DNA of 64,000 nucleotides, from contig NZ_SSBQ01000002.1 in assembly GCF_004795255.1 (NCBI RefSeq), forward strand, positions 1,986,001 to 2,050,000. Direction: 5' to 3'. Position numbers and translations under genes: made by a program. Of this stretch, positions 33,474 to 43,123 are shown in pieces (the stretch's first letter is position 1; every line of letters begins with the position of its first letter). The notes beneath the pieces were generated by a model. The model ran no database searches and was not told the DNA's origin. It worked only from the letters and a program-made list of their open reading frames with translations. This DNA comes from Streptomyces sp. RKND-216 (lineage in GTDB: Bacteria; Actinomycetota; Actinomycetes; Streptomycetales; Streptomycetaceae).

Positions 33474-34274
33474 TCACTCTCCGGGCCACTCCGGGCTGCG
33501 CTTCTCGTTGAACGCCGCGACGCCTTCCGCACGGTCCCCGGAGAAGGCGACCGTCCGCCACGCGGCGTCCTCGACCTCCAACCCGGCCCGCAGGTCCATC
33601 CCCCACCCGGTGCGCAGCGCCCGCTTGGCCGCCCGCAGCCCCACCGGCGAGTTCCCGGCCATCCTCCCGGCCAGCTCCAGGGCCTCCTGGCGGTCCGCGC
33701 CCTCGGCCGCCAGGAGGTCCACCAGTCCCAGCTCCCGCGCCTCCGCGGCCTCCACCCGCCGCGCCGTGAAGATCAGCTCCGCCGCCCGCGCCGCACCCAC
33801 CCGGCGCGGCAACAGCTGCGTCCCGCCGCCGCCCGGGATGACGCCCACCGACACCTCCGGCAGGCCGACGACCGCCGTCGTGTCCGCGACGATCACGTCG
33901 CACGACAGCGCCAGCTCGAACCCGCCGCCCAGCGCATACCCGTGCACCGCGGCCACCGTCGGCTGCGGCAGCTCCAGCACCCCGGTGTACGCCGCCCGCG
34001 CGTGCGGCCGCTGCCGTCCCAACTCGGCGTCCGTGAAGGAGTTCCGCTCCTTCAGGTCCGCACCCACGCAGAACGCCCGCTCATGCGTCGACGTGAGCAC
34101 GACCACCCTCGCCCCGGCATCCCCCGCCACCGCCTCGCACGCCTCGGCGACGGACCGCGCCATCCCCGTCGACACGGCGTTCATCGCCTTCGGCCGGTCC
34201 AGCACGAGCTCCGCCACATGCGTGGCCTCGTCCACCCGCACCTCGACGAACTCGCCGTACCTGGTCGTCCTCAC
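33474..34274 (-). CDS. Enoyl-CoA hydratase/isomerase family protein
   Basis: 266 residues from GTG34274, chosen for GGGAGG five bases upstream; the longer open frame is non-coding. Crotonase signatures: oxyanion-hole strand ERAFCVGADLKE, then AVHGYALGGGFELALSCDVIVA and LPEVSVGVIPGGGGTQLLPRRVG. A conserved Glu in the PEVSVG loop supports hydratase activity. Substrate chain length cannot be told. It lies between the diguanylate cyclase and cya, all on the same strand. Confidence 0.9.
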   Translation of the reverse strand: MRTTRYGEFVEVRVDEATHVAELVLDRPKAMNAVSTGMARSVAEACEAVAGDAGARVVVLTSTHERAFCVGADLKERNSFTDAELGRQRPHARAAYTGVLELPQPTVAAVHGYALGGGFELALSCDVIVADTTAVVGLPEVSVGVIPGGGGTQLLPRRVGAARAAELIFTARRVEAAEARELGLVDLLAAEGADRQEALELAGRMAGNSPVGLRAAKRALRTGWGMDLRAGLEVEDAAWRTVAFSGDRAEGVAAFNEKRSPEWPGE

Positions 34275-34455
34275 AGCCGCCTCCCTTGTGAACGCTCGTT
34301 TCCGCGCGAGCGTACCCGCGGCAGCCCTCAGCCCGAACGGCGGCAAAGGAGCAGGGCGCCACCTCACTGCACCCAAACCCGCGCCGCCGGCAGCGAGGCC
34401 GGAACGCCCCCGCCCCACACCCGGTCGGTCGCGGCCCCCGCACCGCGCCCGCCCG

Positions 34456-35604
34456 TCACGGACGCCGCGTCAGCAACCACGGCTCGACCACACCGAGCCC
34501 TCGCACCGGCCGCTGATACAGCGGCTGCAGCGCGAACCGGAACCCGGAAAGGTCCTCGGTCTCCTTCTCCGACTCCGGTGCATGCCCCGCCCCCGTCAGC
34601 TCAGACCGCAGCGCCCCGTCCACCAGCACCGTGTCCTTCGGTGCTATCGACGTGAGCCGGCTCGCCAGGTTCACGGTGTTGCCGAAGACGTCGCCCATCC
34701 GGCTCGTCATCGTCCCGAACGCGATCCCCACCCGCAGCTCGGGCATCGTCGCGTCGTTACTGAGCGTCTCGATCAGCCGCAGCCCGATCTCCGCCGCCGT
34801 CCCCGCCTCCTCCGCGACGTACAGCACCTCGTCTCCCAGGGCCTTGATCAGCCGCCCGCCGTGCGCCGCCACCAGGTCCGCGGCCGTCGTCTCGAACGCC
34901 TCGACCAGCTCACCGAGCTCGTCCTCCTCCAGCCGACGCGTCAGCCGGGTGAAGCCCACGAGGTCGGCGAAGCCGATGGCCTGCCTGCGGGCGACGGTGT
35001 CAGCGTCGTCCTGCGCCTGCACCACTCGGCCGGTGGCCGCCGCGAGCTGCCGCCGCCACACGTACACGAGGAACTCCTCCAGCTCCGGCAGCAGCAGCTG
35101 GACCAGCGGGTAGGTGACCTCGTTGCGGGTCATGCCGGGCTCGGGCGGCTCGGTCAGATCCTCCAGGAAGGAGTCCATCTGCCAGTCGGCGAGCCGGGCC
35201 GTGGTCTGCCCGGTGGAACGCGCCACCTGGATCGCCATCGGCTCACTCAGCAGCCCCGCCTCGACCAGACCGGACAGACGCCGCAGCGCCAGCACGTCCG
35301 CCTCGGTCAGCGCGCGGGCCTGCCCCACGTCGGCGAACCCCATGGCCCGCCAGAAACGGGACGCCAGCTCCATCGGCACGCCCGCCGCACGGGCCGCTTG
35401 GAAGGGGGTGTACTGCCGCCCGGCGCCGAGGATCAGCTCCTCGATGCTCAGCGCGCTGGGATCGTCGCTCAAGGGCCCCGAGTCGTCCTTCGGACGGGCG
35501 TCCCCGCCCGCCTCCGCACCGGCCTCCGCGGCCACGGGCGCGGGCGCGGGCGCGGTCGACGGGTCGTCGGGGGTGTCCGGCTCGTCCGGCTCATCCACGG
35601 CCAC
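34456..35604 (-). CDS. cya: Adenylate cyclase (class III)
   Basis: 382 residues from GTG35604, preceded by CAGGGAG; a longer frame to 35688 is less likely. The N-terminal ~60 residues are acidic and Pro/Ala-rich, then a helical region containing a MerR-like stretch (YTPFQAARAAGVPMELASRFWRAMGF). The catalytic domain has GFADLVGFTRL (metal Asp), GGRLIKALGDEVLYV (adenine-binding Lys) and GNTVNLASRL (Asn and Arg for catalysis). It makes cAMP, which in Streptomyces acts with Crp on germination and antibiotic production. Confidence 0.92.
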   Translation of the reverse strand: MAVDEPDEPDTPDDPSTAPAPAPVAAEAGAEAGGDARPKDDSGPLSDDPSALSIEELILGAGRQYTPFQAARAAGVPMELASRFWRAMGFADVGQARALTEADVLALRRLSGLVEAGLLSEPMAIQVARSTGQTTARLADWQMDSFLEDLTEPPEPGMTRNEVTYPLVQLLLPELEEFLVYVWRRQLAAATGRVVQAQDDADTVARRQAIGFADLVGFTRLTRRLEEDELGELVEAFETTAADLVAAHGGRLIKALGDEVLYVAEEAGTAAEIGLRLIETLSNDATMPELRVGIAFGTMTSRMGDVFGNTVNLASRLTSIAPKDTVLVDGALRSELTGAGHAPESEKETEDLSGFRFALQPLYQRPVRGLGVVEPWLLTRRP

Positions 35605-35710
35605 TGCCCGCTCCCTGTCGGCCCTGCCAGGTCCCGTCGCCCCTGTGCACTGCCCTTCCGATCTCTCCCGGGTCCGCCGAATGACCACAATACGTCAGGT
35701 GTGCCCCCGC

Positions 35711-36580
35711 TCACTCTCCTCGGGCGGGGCGCAGATGAACGATGTCACCTGCGCCGACCGGCCGCTGCAGACCCTGCTGGGTGGCCAGCACCAGACGCCC
35801 GTCTCCGTCCACCGCGACGGCCTCGCCGGTGACGGACTCGCCGCCCGGCAGCTCCGCGCGCACCTCGCGCCCGAGCGTGCAGCAGCCCGCTGCGTACGCC
35901 TCCAGCAGCCCGCAGGCCGCGGGGTCGCCGTCCGCGTCACGCCAACGGCCGTACCAGGTCTCCAGGGAGCGCAGCAGGGCCCGCAGCAGCGGGTCCCGGT
36001 CCCGTCCCGGCGCCCCGGCCAGGGCGAGCGACCCGGCCTGCGGCACCGGCAGCTCCTCCTCGCGCAGCGAGACGTTCAGGCCCAGTCCGACGACGACCAT
36101 GCGCTCCCCGGCCCGCTCGGCGAGGATGCCGCCGATCTTGCGCTCCTCGTCGCCGATCTCCGTGAGGAGGTCGTTGGGCCACTTGAGGAGCATGTCCACA
36201 CCCCCCGCGCGGGCGAGCGCCGCCGCGGCCGCCACCCCGGTGAGGAGGGGCAGCCAGCCCCAGCGCTCCACCGGCGGAGCGGGTTCCAGAGCGACCGAGA
36301 GGAAGATCCCGGAACGGGCCGGGGCGCTCCAGCCGCGCTCCAGCCGGCCGCGGCCGGCGGTCTGCTCCTCGGCCACCAGCACGGCGCCCTCGCCCGCCTC
36401 GCCGGCCCGTACTCGCTCCACGAGGGCGGTGTTCGTGGAGCCGACGCTGTCCAGGACGTCGAGGGACGTCCACAGGGTGTCCGGGCGGACGAGGGCGTCC
36501 CGGAGGGCTGTGGCGTTGAGCGGCGGACGGTCGAGGTCGGACCAGCGGCTTCCCCGGTCGCCGGGGTTCTCGGAGCTCAT
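35711..36580 (-). CDS. birA: Biotin-[acetyl-CoA-carboxylase] ligase
   Basis: 289 residues. The catalytic GRGRLERGW loop binds biotinyl-AMP; SVGSTNTALVERV, LLKWPNDLL and KIGGILAE are further class signatures, and a C-terminal SH3-like domain ends the protein. There is no N-terminal DNA-binding domain, so it is a ligase only, not a repressor. It attaches biotin to BCCP. It is divergent from pccB and near accA2 (its likely target Lys556), so the enzyme and its modifier are encoded together. Confidence 0.95.
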   Translation of the reverse strand: MSSENPGDRGSRWSDLDRPPLNATALRDALVRPDTLWTSLDVLDSVGSTNTALVERVRAGEAGEGAVLVAEEQTAGRGRLERGWSAPARSGIFLSVALEPAPPVERWGWLPLLTGVAAAAALARAGGVDMLLKWPNDLLTEIGDEERKIGGILAERAGERMVVVGLGLNVSLREEELPVPQAGSLALAGAPGRDRDPLLRALLRSLETWYGRWRDADGDPAACGLLEAYAAGCCTLGREVRAELPGGESVTGEAVAVDGDGRLVLATQQGLQRPVGAGDIVHLRPARGE

Positions 36581-36758
36581 ACGGTCACCCTAGGCCCGCG
36601 GCGCACGCCGGTCCTCGCGCCGCGGGCGGCCCGGGAGCCCCCGGCGCACACAGCGGGAAGTGTGGCCAACGCCGCAGCGTCGGAGCCGCCGCGCACGGAT
36701 AGCCTACGAATGAGTAGCCGACGCAGGAGCGAAACGCAGGAGCGAGGAGCCGCAGGCC

Positions 36759-38354
36759 GTGTCCGAGCAGGAGACCAGCCCCGACATCCATACGACCGCG
36801 GGCAAGATCGCGGATTTCCGGCAGCGCGCCCACGAGGCGACGCACGCGGGGTCCGAGCGGGCCATCGAGAAGCAGCACGCCAAGGGCAAGCTGACCGCGC
36901 GGGAGCGCGTGGAACTGCTGCTCGACGAGGGGTCGTTCACCGAACTCGACGAGTTCGCGCGCCATCGCTCCACGGCGTTCGGCATCGAGAAGAACCGGCC
37001 GTACGGCGACGGGGTCGTCACCGGCTACGGCACCGTGGACGGCCGCCCCGTCTGCGTGTACTCGCAGGACTTCACCATCTTCGGCGGCTCGCTCGGCGAG
37101 GTGTACGGCGAGAAGATCGTCAAGGTGATGGACTTCGCGATGAAGACCGGCTGCCCGGTCGTCGGCATCAACGACGGCGGGGGCGCCCGTATCCAGGAGG
37201 GCGTCACCGCCCTCGGCCTGTTCGCGGAGATCTTCCGCCGCAACGTGCACGCCTCCGGCGTGGTCCCGCAGATCAGCCTCATCATGGGGCCCTGCGCGGG
37301 CGGCGCGGTGTACTCCCCGGCAATCACCGACTTCACCGTGATGGTCGACAAGACCTCACACATGTTCATCACGGGCCCGGACGTGATCAAGACGGTCACC
37401 GGTGAGGACGTCGGCTTCGAGGCACTCGGCGGCGCCCGGACGCACAACGCGACCTCCGGCGTGGCGCACCACATGGCGGGCGACGAGAAGGACGCGGTCG
37501 AGTACGTCAAGGCGCTGCTGTCCTACCTGCCGAGCAACAACCTCACCGACCCGCCGGTCTTCCCCGAGGAGGCCGACCTGGAGACCTCGGACGAGGACCG
37601 CGAGCTGGACACGCTCATCCCTGACTCGGCGAACCAGCCGTACGACATGCACAGCGCCATCGAGCACGTGCTGGACGACAGCGAGTTCCTGGAGACCCAG
37701 GCGCTCTTCGCACCCAACATCATCACCGGCTTCGGCCGGGTCGAGGGGCAGTCGGTCGGCATCGTGGCCAACCAGCCGATGCAGTTCGCCGGCTGCCTGG
37801 ACATCGACGCCAGCGAGAAGGCGGCCCGCTTCGTCCGCACCTGCGACGCGTACAACATCCCGGTGCTGACGTTCGTGGACGTGCCCGGCTTCCTGCCCGG
37901 CACGGACCAGGAGTACGACGGCATCATCCGGCGCGGCGCCAAGCTGATCTACGCCTACGCGGAGGCGACCGTCCCGCTGATCACCGTCATCACGCGCAAG
38001 GCGTTCGGCGGTGCCTACGACGTCATGGGCTCCAAGCACCTGGGCGCGGACCTCAACTTCGCCTGGCCCACCGCGCAGATCGCCGTGATGGGCGCCCAGG
38101 GCGCCGTGAACATCCTGCACCGCCGCCGCCTCGCGGCCGTCGAGGGCGACGAGGAGCGTGAGGAGCTGCGCACCGAGCTGACGCAGGAGTACGAGGACGC
38201 GCTGCTGAACCCGTATGTCGCGGCCGAACGCGGGTATGTGGACGCCGTCATCCTTCCCGCCGAGACCCGACGCCACATCGTCCGCGGCCTGCGCACGCTG
38301 CGCACCAAGCGCGAGCAGCTGCCCCCGAAGAAGCACGGCAACATCCCGCTGTAG
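36759..38354 (+). CDS. pccB: Acyl-CoA (propionyl/acetyl-CoA) carboxylase beta subunit
   Basis: 531 residues from GTG36759. Carboxyltransferase features: N-terminal [19 protein letters not shown], the oxyanion loops [15 protein letters not shown] and [13 protein letters not shown], and the C-terminal [13 protein letters not shown] and [14 protein letters not shown]. The substrate-gating residue known from S. coelicolor PccB (Asp422) corresponds to Asp421 here, so propionyl-CoA should be preferred. It makes methylmalonyl-CoA (or malonyl-CoA) for polyketides and fatty acids. The epsilon gene follows directly; the biotin-carrier partner accA2 is about 2 kb downstream. Confidence 0.95.
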   Translation: MSEQETSPDIHTTAGKIADFRQRAHEATHAGSERAIEKQHAKGKLTARERVELLLDEGSFTELDEFARHRSTAFGIEKNRPYGDGVVTGYGTVDGRPVCVYSQDFTIFGGSLGEVYGEKIVKVMDFAMKTGCPVVGINDGGGARIQEGVTALGLFAEIFRRNVHASGVVPQISLIMGPCAGGAVYSPAITDFTVMVDKTSHMFITGPDVIKTVTGEDVGFEALGGARTHNATSGVAHHMAGDEKDAVEYVKALLSYLPSNNLTDPPVFPEEADLETSDEDRELDTLIPDSANQPYDMHSAIEHVLDDSEFLETQALFAPNIITGFGRVEGQSVGIVANQPMQFAGCLDIDASEKAARFVRTCDAYNIPVLTFVDVPGFLPGTDQEYDGIIRRGAKLIYAYAEATVPLITVITRKAFGGAYDVMGSKHLGADLNFAWPTAQIAVMGAQGAVNILHRRRLAAVEGDEEREELRTELTQEYEDALLNPYVAAERGYVDAVILPAETRRHIVRGLRTLRTKREQLPPKKHGNIPL

Positions 38355-38362
38355 GAAGGGAC

Positions 38363-38578
38363 GTGGAGCCCATGATCAAGGTGATACGGGGCAACCCGAC
38401 GCCCGAGGAGCTGGCCGCCGCACTGGCGGTGGTCCAGGCCCGGTCGGCCGCCTCCGCCGCCGCGGGCGAGGCGGCACACCGGGGGGCCGAGTGGTCCGAC
38501 CCGGCGCGTACGGTGCCCCGCCGGCTACTGCCGCACCCGGGTCCCAAGGCCTGGCGCACCACCTTCTGGCCGGCCTGA
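38363..38578 (+). CDS. pccE: Acyl-CoA carboxylase epsilon subunit
   Basis: 71 residues. GTG38363 follows AGGAAGGGAC; ATG38372 is an alternative. The opening IKVIRGNPTPEELAAALAVV is the hallmark of actinobacterial carboxylase epsilon subunits, which bind the beta hexamer and raise activity. It lies eight bases after pccB. The C-terminus (WRTTFWPA) is also typical. Confidence 0.92.
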   Translation: MEPMIKVIRGNPTPEELAAALAVVQARSAASAAAGEAAHRGAEWSDPARTVPRRLLPHPGPKAWRTTFWPA

Positions 38579-38687
38579 GCACCCGGCTTCCTCACGGCAT
38601 CCCGGCCACGATCGCGTCCCGGCCGGGGCGCCGTGATGAGTATCCGTACTCAGGCGCTCCGGCCGGGCGGCGTCGCATGATCGGGGG

Positions 38688-38819
38688 ATGCTGTGGTCCG
38701 ACCCCGAGAACAAGCCGCCCGCCGAGCTGCGCGCCGCCCAGGCGATGCTGCGGCGGATGGCCTGGGTCCTCGCCGTCGCCGCGATGGTCGCCGCAGCCCT
38801 CGCCGTGCAGGCCCGCTGA
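38688..38819 (+). CDS. 43-residue membrane protein between pccE and maf
   Basis: Starts MLWSDPENKPPAEL, continues as an amphipathic Arg/Ala stretch, and ends in one membrane span (about 25-41, WVLAVAAMVAAALAVQA). ATG38688 directly follows TCGGGGG. Codon use is that of a real Streptomyces gene (G/C in third positions). The function is unknown. It falls between pccE and maf in the same orientation. Confidence 0.65.
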   Translation: MLWSDPENKPPAELRAAQAMLRRMAWVLAVAAMVAAALAVQAR

Positions 38820-38846
38820 GGACCGGCCGTCGCTACGATGAGCCGC

Positions 38847-39470
38847 ATGAACGCCCAGCAGCACGGTCCCGCACGCCGCCTCGTCCTCGCCTCCGCCTCC
38901 CCCGCTCGGCTCGGGCTGCTGCGCCAGGCCGGACTCGACCCCGAGGTGATCGTCAGCGGTGTGAACGAGGACGCGCTCAGCGCCGGCACTCCCGCGGAAC
39001 TCGCCCGGATACTCGCGGAGGCCAAGGCCGAGGCGGTCGCCGCCCGGTCGGAGACCGCCGACGCGCTGGTGATCGGCTGCGACTCGGTGCTCGAACTCGA
39101 CGGGCAGGCCCTGGGCAAGCCGGAGGACGCGGAGGACGCCACCGCACGCTGGAAGTCCATGCGCGGCCGTTCCGGCGTGCTGCGGACGGGGCACTGCGTG
39201 ATCGACCGGCGCGGCGGCCGGAGGACGAGCGGGACCGCTTCGACCACGGTCCGTTTCGGCACCCCGTCGGACGAGGAGATCGCCGCCTACGTCGCCTCCG
39301 GCGAACCGCTGCACGTGGCGGGCGCGTTCACTCTGGACGGTCTCTCCGCGCCGTTCGTCGACGGGGTGGACGGCGACCCCGGCAACGTCATCGGGCTGTC
39401 GCTGCCCATGCTCCGGAGCATGCTCGCCGACCTCGGCGTGTCGATCACCCGGCTGTGGGCTCCGCGCTAG
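38847..39470 (+). CDS. maf: Maf-like nucleoside triphosphate pyrophosphatase
   Basis: 207 residues. ATG38847 is chosen because TACGAT (38834-38839) ends seven bases before it (leaderless); ATG38838 overlaps that box. The family motif [12 protein letters not shown] lies at the N-terminus, followed by [20 protein letters not shown] and [24 protein letters not shown]. It hydrolyses non-canonical or modified dTTP/UTP/CTP-type nucleotides, a house-cleaning role. Its 3' end overlaps the convergent membrane-protein gene by 26 bases. Confidence 0.92.
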   Translation: MNAQQHGPARRLVLASASPARLGLLRQAGLDPEVIVSGVNEDALSAGTPAELARILAEAKAEAVAARSETADALVIGCDSVLELDGQALGKPEDAEDATARWKSMRGRSGVLRTGHCVIDRRGGRRTSGTASTTVRFGTPSDEEIAAYVASGEPLHVAGAFTLDGLSAPFVDGVDGDPGNVIGLSLPMLRSMLADLGVSITRLWAPR

Positions 39471-39909
39471 GCTGCGGCGCCGAACCGCCGTCCGTGCGGC
39501 GGTGCTTGGGCAGCCGGGAGTACGACACCAGCGTCCAGACCAGCAGGGCCAGCACCAGCATCATGAAGCCGAACGCCGACCATCCCACCAGGCCGATCGT
39601 CAACGCCCCGAGTACAGCGTGCAGCACGGCGGCGCTGATGAGGAGCAGCCGGGGTACCTTGCCGGGCGCGCGGTCCCGTACGGCCATCACCACCAGCACA
39701 CCGGCGCAGAACAGGAGGTAGGCACCGAGCAGCGCCCCGCCGACGACGGAACCCGTGCTCATCATGTCGGGGTCGAGGCCGGCCAGGGACATCTGCTGCT
39801 TGTCCACGACCATCCCCATGAACACCTGGAGCAGCACGAACCCCACGGCCTCGCACGTCAGTACGACCGCGGCGATCGCGGCCACCGGTCTGCGGGTCAC
39901 CCACCCCAC
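39445..39909 (-). CDS. Four-span membrane protein of unknown function
   Basis: 154 residues with four hydrophobic spans (about 9-32, 53-78, 84-106 and 110-130) and a polar C-terminal tail. No motif recognised. It overlaps the maf 3' end by 26 bases in the opposite orientation, an uncommon convergent overlap, but both frames look genuine. Conserved next to maf/accA2 in other Streptomyces as I recall. Confidence 0.75.
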   Translation of the reverse strand: MGWVTRRPVAAIAAVVLTCEAVGFVLLQVFMGMVVDKQQMSLAGLDPDMMSTGSVVGGALLGAYLLFCAGVLVVMAVRDRAPGKVPRLLLISAAVLHAVLGALTIGLVGWSAFGFMMLVLALLVWTLVSYSRLPKHRRTDGGSAPQPSAEPTAG

Positions 39910-40286
39910 CTGCCCACTTCGTCGTTACTCCGGGTACGAACAATGGCTCCCGCACGCTACTGGCGGGTACACCCGGTGGCAAGAGCCGGGAGCAGTTGCG
40001 GGGATTTACTCCATCTCACCGCCGAACTTAGTAGGAACCCCACAAAGAAACAGGAGTTGAGCACGCGCGGTCACACAGAGACCTTGCCCACACCGCCGTT
40101 CGTCGGTCGGTGCCTGGAAGCGGGCGTACCGTGGGATGACAAGGCAACACGGGGGTGGACTGCCCTCGGATCACACTCCGTGTGGGCAAGCTCACCCCTG
40201 TGGGCGACTCGGCGTGGGGTGTCACCACTAGCTAAAATCGCGCCGTTCACTTCTGTTTGCGGCGCAGCGCCAAGTAGGGAGTCATC
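39910..40286. other. Gene-free stretch upstream of accA2
   Basis: 377 bases separating the membrane-protein gene from accA2. It contains a likely -10 box (40233-40238) and the ribosome site TAGGGAG before GTG40287. No other structure recognised. Confidence 0.5.
40233..40238 (+). promoter_or_regulatory. Likely -10 box of accA2
   Basis: TAAAAT is a near-consensus -10 hexamer in GC-rich DNA, about 49 bases before GTG40287. No good -35 lies 17 bases upstream, so an activator or another sigma factor may be needed. Confidence 0.45.
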
Positions 40287-42062
40287 GTGCGCAAGGTGCT
40301 CATCGCCAACCGCGGCGAGATCGCTGTCCGGGTTGCTCGAGCGTGCCGGGACGCCGGTATCGCGAGTGTCGCCGTCTACGCCGACCCGGACCGCGACGCG
40401 CTCCATGTGCGGGTGGCCGACGAAGCCTTCGCACTCGGCGGCGACACCCCGGCGGCGAGCTACCTGGACGTCGCGAAGGTGCTGAAGGCCGCCGCGGACT
40501 CCGGTGCGGACGCGATCCACCCCGGCTACGGCTTCCTCTCCGAGAACGCCGACTTCGCACAGGCCGTGCTCGACGCCGGCCTCACCTGGATCGGCCCGCC
40601 GCCGCAGGCGATCCGCGACCTGGGCGACAAGGTGGCGGCCCGTCACATCGCGCAGCGCGCCGGCGCCCCCCTCGTCGCCGGCACCCCCGACCCCGTCTCC
40701 GGCGCGGAGGAGGTCGTGACCTTCGCCGAGGAGCACGGCCTGCCCATCGCCATCAAGGCCGCCTTCGGCGGCGGCGGCCGCGGCCTGAAGGTCGCCCGCA
40801 CCCTCGACGAGGTCCCCGAGCTGTACGAGTCCGCCGTGCGCGAGGCCGTCGCCGCCTTCGGGCGCGGCGAGTGCTTCGTCGAGCGCTACCTGGACCGTCC
40901 GCGGCACGTCGAGACCCAGTGCCTGGCCGACAAGCACGGCAACGTGGTCGTCGTCTCCACCCGCGACTGCTCCCTCCAGCGCCGGCACCAGAAGCTCGTC
41001 GAGGAGGCGCCCGCGCCCTTCCTGAGCGACGAGCAGAACGCCGAGCTGTACCGCGCGTCCAAGGCCATCCTCAAGGAGGCCGGCTACGAGGGCGCGGGAA
41101 CCTGCGAGTTCCTCGTCGGCCAGGACGGCACCATCTCCTTCCTCGAGGTCAACACCCGCCTCCAGGTCGAGCACCCGGTGACCGAGGAGGTCACCGGCAT
41201 CGACCTGGTACGCGAGATGTTCCGCATCGCCGACGGCGAGGAACTGGGCTACGACGACCCCGCGGTGCGCGGCCACTCCTTCGAGTTCCGCATCAACGGC
41301 GAGGACCCGGGCCGCAACTTCCTGCCCGCCCCGGGCACGGTCACGCTGTTCGACCCGCCGGCCGGTCCGGGCGTCCGCCTGGACGCCGGTGTGGAGAGCG
41401 GCTCCGTCATCGGCCCGGCCTGGGACTCGCTGCTCGCCAAGCTGATCGTCACCGGCGCCTCCCGCCAGCAGGCCCTCCAGCGCGCCGCCCGCGCGCTGGA
41501 CGAGTTCCGCGTCGAGGGCATGGCCACGGCCCTCTCCTTCCATCGCGTCGTCGTCCGCGACGCCGCGTTCGGGCCGGAGGTCCACGGACGCCAGGGCCAC
41601 CCGTTCGACGTCCACACCCGGTGGATCGAGACCGAGTTCGTCAACGAGATCACGCCCTTCGCGGCACCCGGCGCAGAGGACGACGACGAGGTCGAGGGCA
41701 CGCGCGAGACCGTCGTCGTCGAGGTCGGCGGCAAGCGGCTCGAGGTGTCCCTGCCCGCCTCGCTCGGCGTCGCCCCCGCCGCAGCGACCGCCGGAACGAA
41801 GAAGCCGAAGCGCAAGGCTACGAAGAAGTCCGGCTCGGCCGCGTCCGGCGACGCCCTCGCCTCGCCCATGCAGGGCACGATCGTGAAGGTCGCCGTCGAG
41901 GAGGGCCAGCAGGTCGCCGAGGGCGAACTGGTCGTCGTCCTGGAGGCGATGAAGATGGAGCAGCCGCTGAACGCCCACCGCGCCGGCACCGTCAAGGGCC
42001 TCACCGCCGAGGTCGGCGCGTCCCTCTCCGCCGGCACGGTCATCTGCGAGATCAAGGACTGA
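40287..42062 (+). CDS. accA2: Acyl-CoA carboxylase alpha subunit (biotin carboxylase + BCCP)
   Basis: 591 residues from GTG40287 with GTAGGGAG upstream. Biotin carboxylase domain (1-450): [37 protein letters not shown] and [20 protein letters not shown]. After a Lys/Thr/Ala-rich linker (about 505-525, [11 protein letters not shown]) comes the biotinyl domain with EAMKMEQ, biotin on Lys556. It carboxylates its own biotin with bicarbonate and ATP, and passes the carboxyl to PccB-type beta subunits. BirA, encoded about 3.7 kb upstream, biotinylates it. Confidence 0.96.
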   Translation: MRKVLIANRGEIAVRVARACRDAGIASVAVYADPDRDALHVRVADEAFALGGDTPAASYLDVAKVLKAAADSGADAIHPGYGFLSENADFAQAVLDAGLTWIGPPPQAIRDLGDKVAARHIAQRAGAPLVAGTPDPVSGAEEVVTFAEEHGLPIAIKAAFGGGGRGLKVARTLDEVPELYESAVREAVAAFGRGECFVERYLDRPRHVETQCLADKHGNVVVVSTRDCSLQRRHQKLVEEAPAPFLSDEQNAELYRASKAILKEAGYEGAGTCEFLVGQDGTISFLEVNTRLQVEHPVTEEVTGIDLVREMFRIADGEELGYDDPAVRGHSFEFRINGEDPGRNFLPAPGTVTLFDPPAGPGVRLDAGVESGSVIGPAWDSLLAKLIVTGASRQQALQRAARALDEFRVEGMATALSFHRVVVRDAAFGPEVHGRQGHPFDVHTRWIETEFVNEITPFAAPGAEDDDEVEGTRETVVVEVGGKRLEVSLPASLGVAPAAATAGTKKPKRKATKKSGSAASGDALASPMQGTIVKVAVEEGQQVAEGELVVVLEAMKMEQPLNAHRAGTVKGLTAEVGASLSAGTVICEIKD

Positions 42063-42132
42063 CGCGTCCCGTCGCCGGGCGTGCCGCTTCCGGCCCGCCC
42101 GGCGACCTCGCGTCACCCGTCCGCGCCGACGG

Positions 42133-43029
42133 TCAGTGCCGGCCCAGATCCGCCACGCGGAGCTGCGGGCCCGGAGACTGCACCGGATGCGTACGGCGCT
42201 GGCCCGGAAGCGGCGCCTCGCGCCGCCCCGCCGGAGCCGGCCGCCCCTGCGCCCCCGCCACGGCGATCTGCACGCCCTGGTCCGCCAGCGCCTGGAGCTC
42301 CGTCGCAGCCCGGTCGTCGTGCGGCGGCGGCTCGTCCGTCACCAGACGGGTCATCACGTCCGTCGGTACCGTCTGGAACATCGTGTCGGTGCCCAGCTTG
42401 GTGTGGTCCGCCAGCACCACCACCTCCGCCGCGGACTGCACCAGCGCCCGGTCGACGCTCGCCGACAGCATGTTGGACGTGGACAGCCCCCGCTCCGCGG
42501 TGAGCCCGCTGCCGGACAGGAAGGCCCGCGTCACCCGCAGCCCCTGGAGCGACTGCTCCGCACCACTCCCCACCAGCGCGTAGTTGGAGCCGCGCAGCGT
42601 GCCGCCGGTCATCACCACCTCGACACGGTTGGCATGCGCCAGCGCCTGCGCGACCAGCAGCGAGTTGGTCACCACGGTCAGGCCCGGCACTCTGGCCAGC
42701 CGACGGGCCAGCTCCTGCGTGGTCGTACCGGCGCCGACGACGACGGCCTCGCCCTCCTCCACGAGACCCGCGGCGAGATCGGCGACGGCCGTCTTCTCCG
42801 CGGTCGCGGACAGCGACTTCTGGGGGAAGCCGGACTCGCGGCTGAAACCGCCCGGCAGCACCGCACCTCCGTGCCGGCGGTCGAGCAGTCCTTCTGCCTC
42901 CAGGGCCCGTACGTCACGCCGGACGGTCACTTCGGAGGTCTGGACGACGCGGGCGAGCTCCCGGAGCGACACCGCTCCATTGGCCCGCACCATTTCGAGG
43001 ATCAGTTGGCGACGTTCTGCAGCGAACAC
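42133..43029 (-). CDS. DeoR-family transcriptional regulator
   Basis: 298 residues. The N-terminal helix-turn-helix reads RRQLILEMVRANGAVSLRELA and VTVRRDVRALEAEGLLDRRHGGAV. The C-terminal DeoR sugar-phosphate sensor has AGTTTQELARRL, VVTNSLLVAQAL and VVLADHTKLGTDT. A Pro/Arg-rich tail of ~35 residues is extra. DeoR proteins usually sense a sugar phosphate. With purine nucleoside phosphorylase and deoC 2-7 kb away, deoxyribose- or ribose-phosphate is a plausible signal. Whether it binds the shared palindrome of those genes is untested; no such palindrome was seen at its own promoter. Confidence 0.92.
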   Translation of the reverse strand: MFAAERRQLILEMVRANGAVSLRELARVVQTSEVTVRRDVRALEAEGLLDRRHGGAVLPGGFSRESGFPQKSLSATAEKTAVADLAAGLVEEGEAVVVGAGTTTQELARRLARVPGLTVVTNSLLVAQALAHANRVEVVMTGGTLRGSNYALVGSGAEQSLQGLRVTRAFLSGSGLTAERGLSTSNMLSASVDRALVQSAAEVVVLADHTKLGTDTMFQTVPTDVMTRLVTDEPPPHDDRAATELQALADQGVQIAVAGAQGRPAPAGRREAPLPGQRRTHPVQSPGPQLRVADLGRH

Positions 43030-43123
43030 GGAACCGACAGTAATGCCGTCGACCGTCTGGTTTCAGCAGTTTGCGCCGATTATCGAAAGTTGTGCGTCTC
43101 CACGACCGGAACGTGGTATGCCG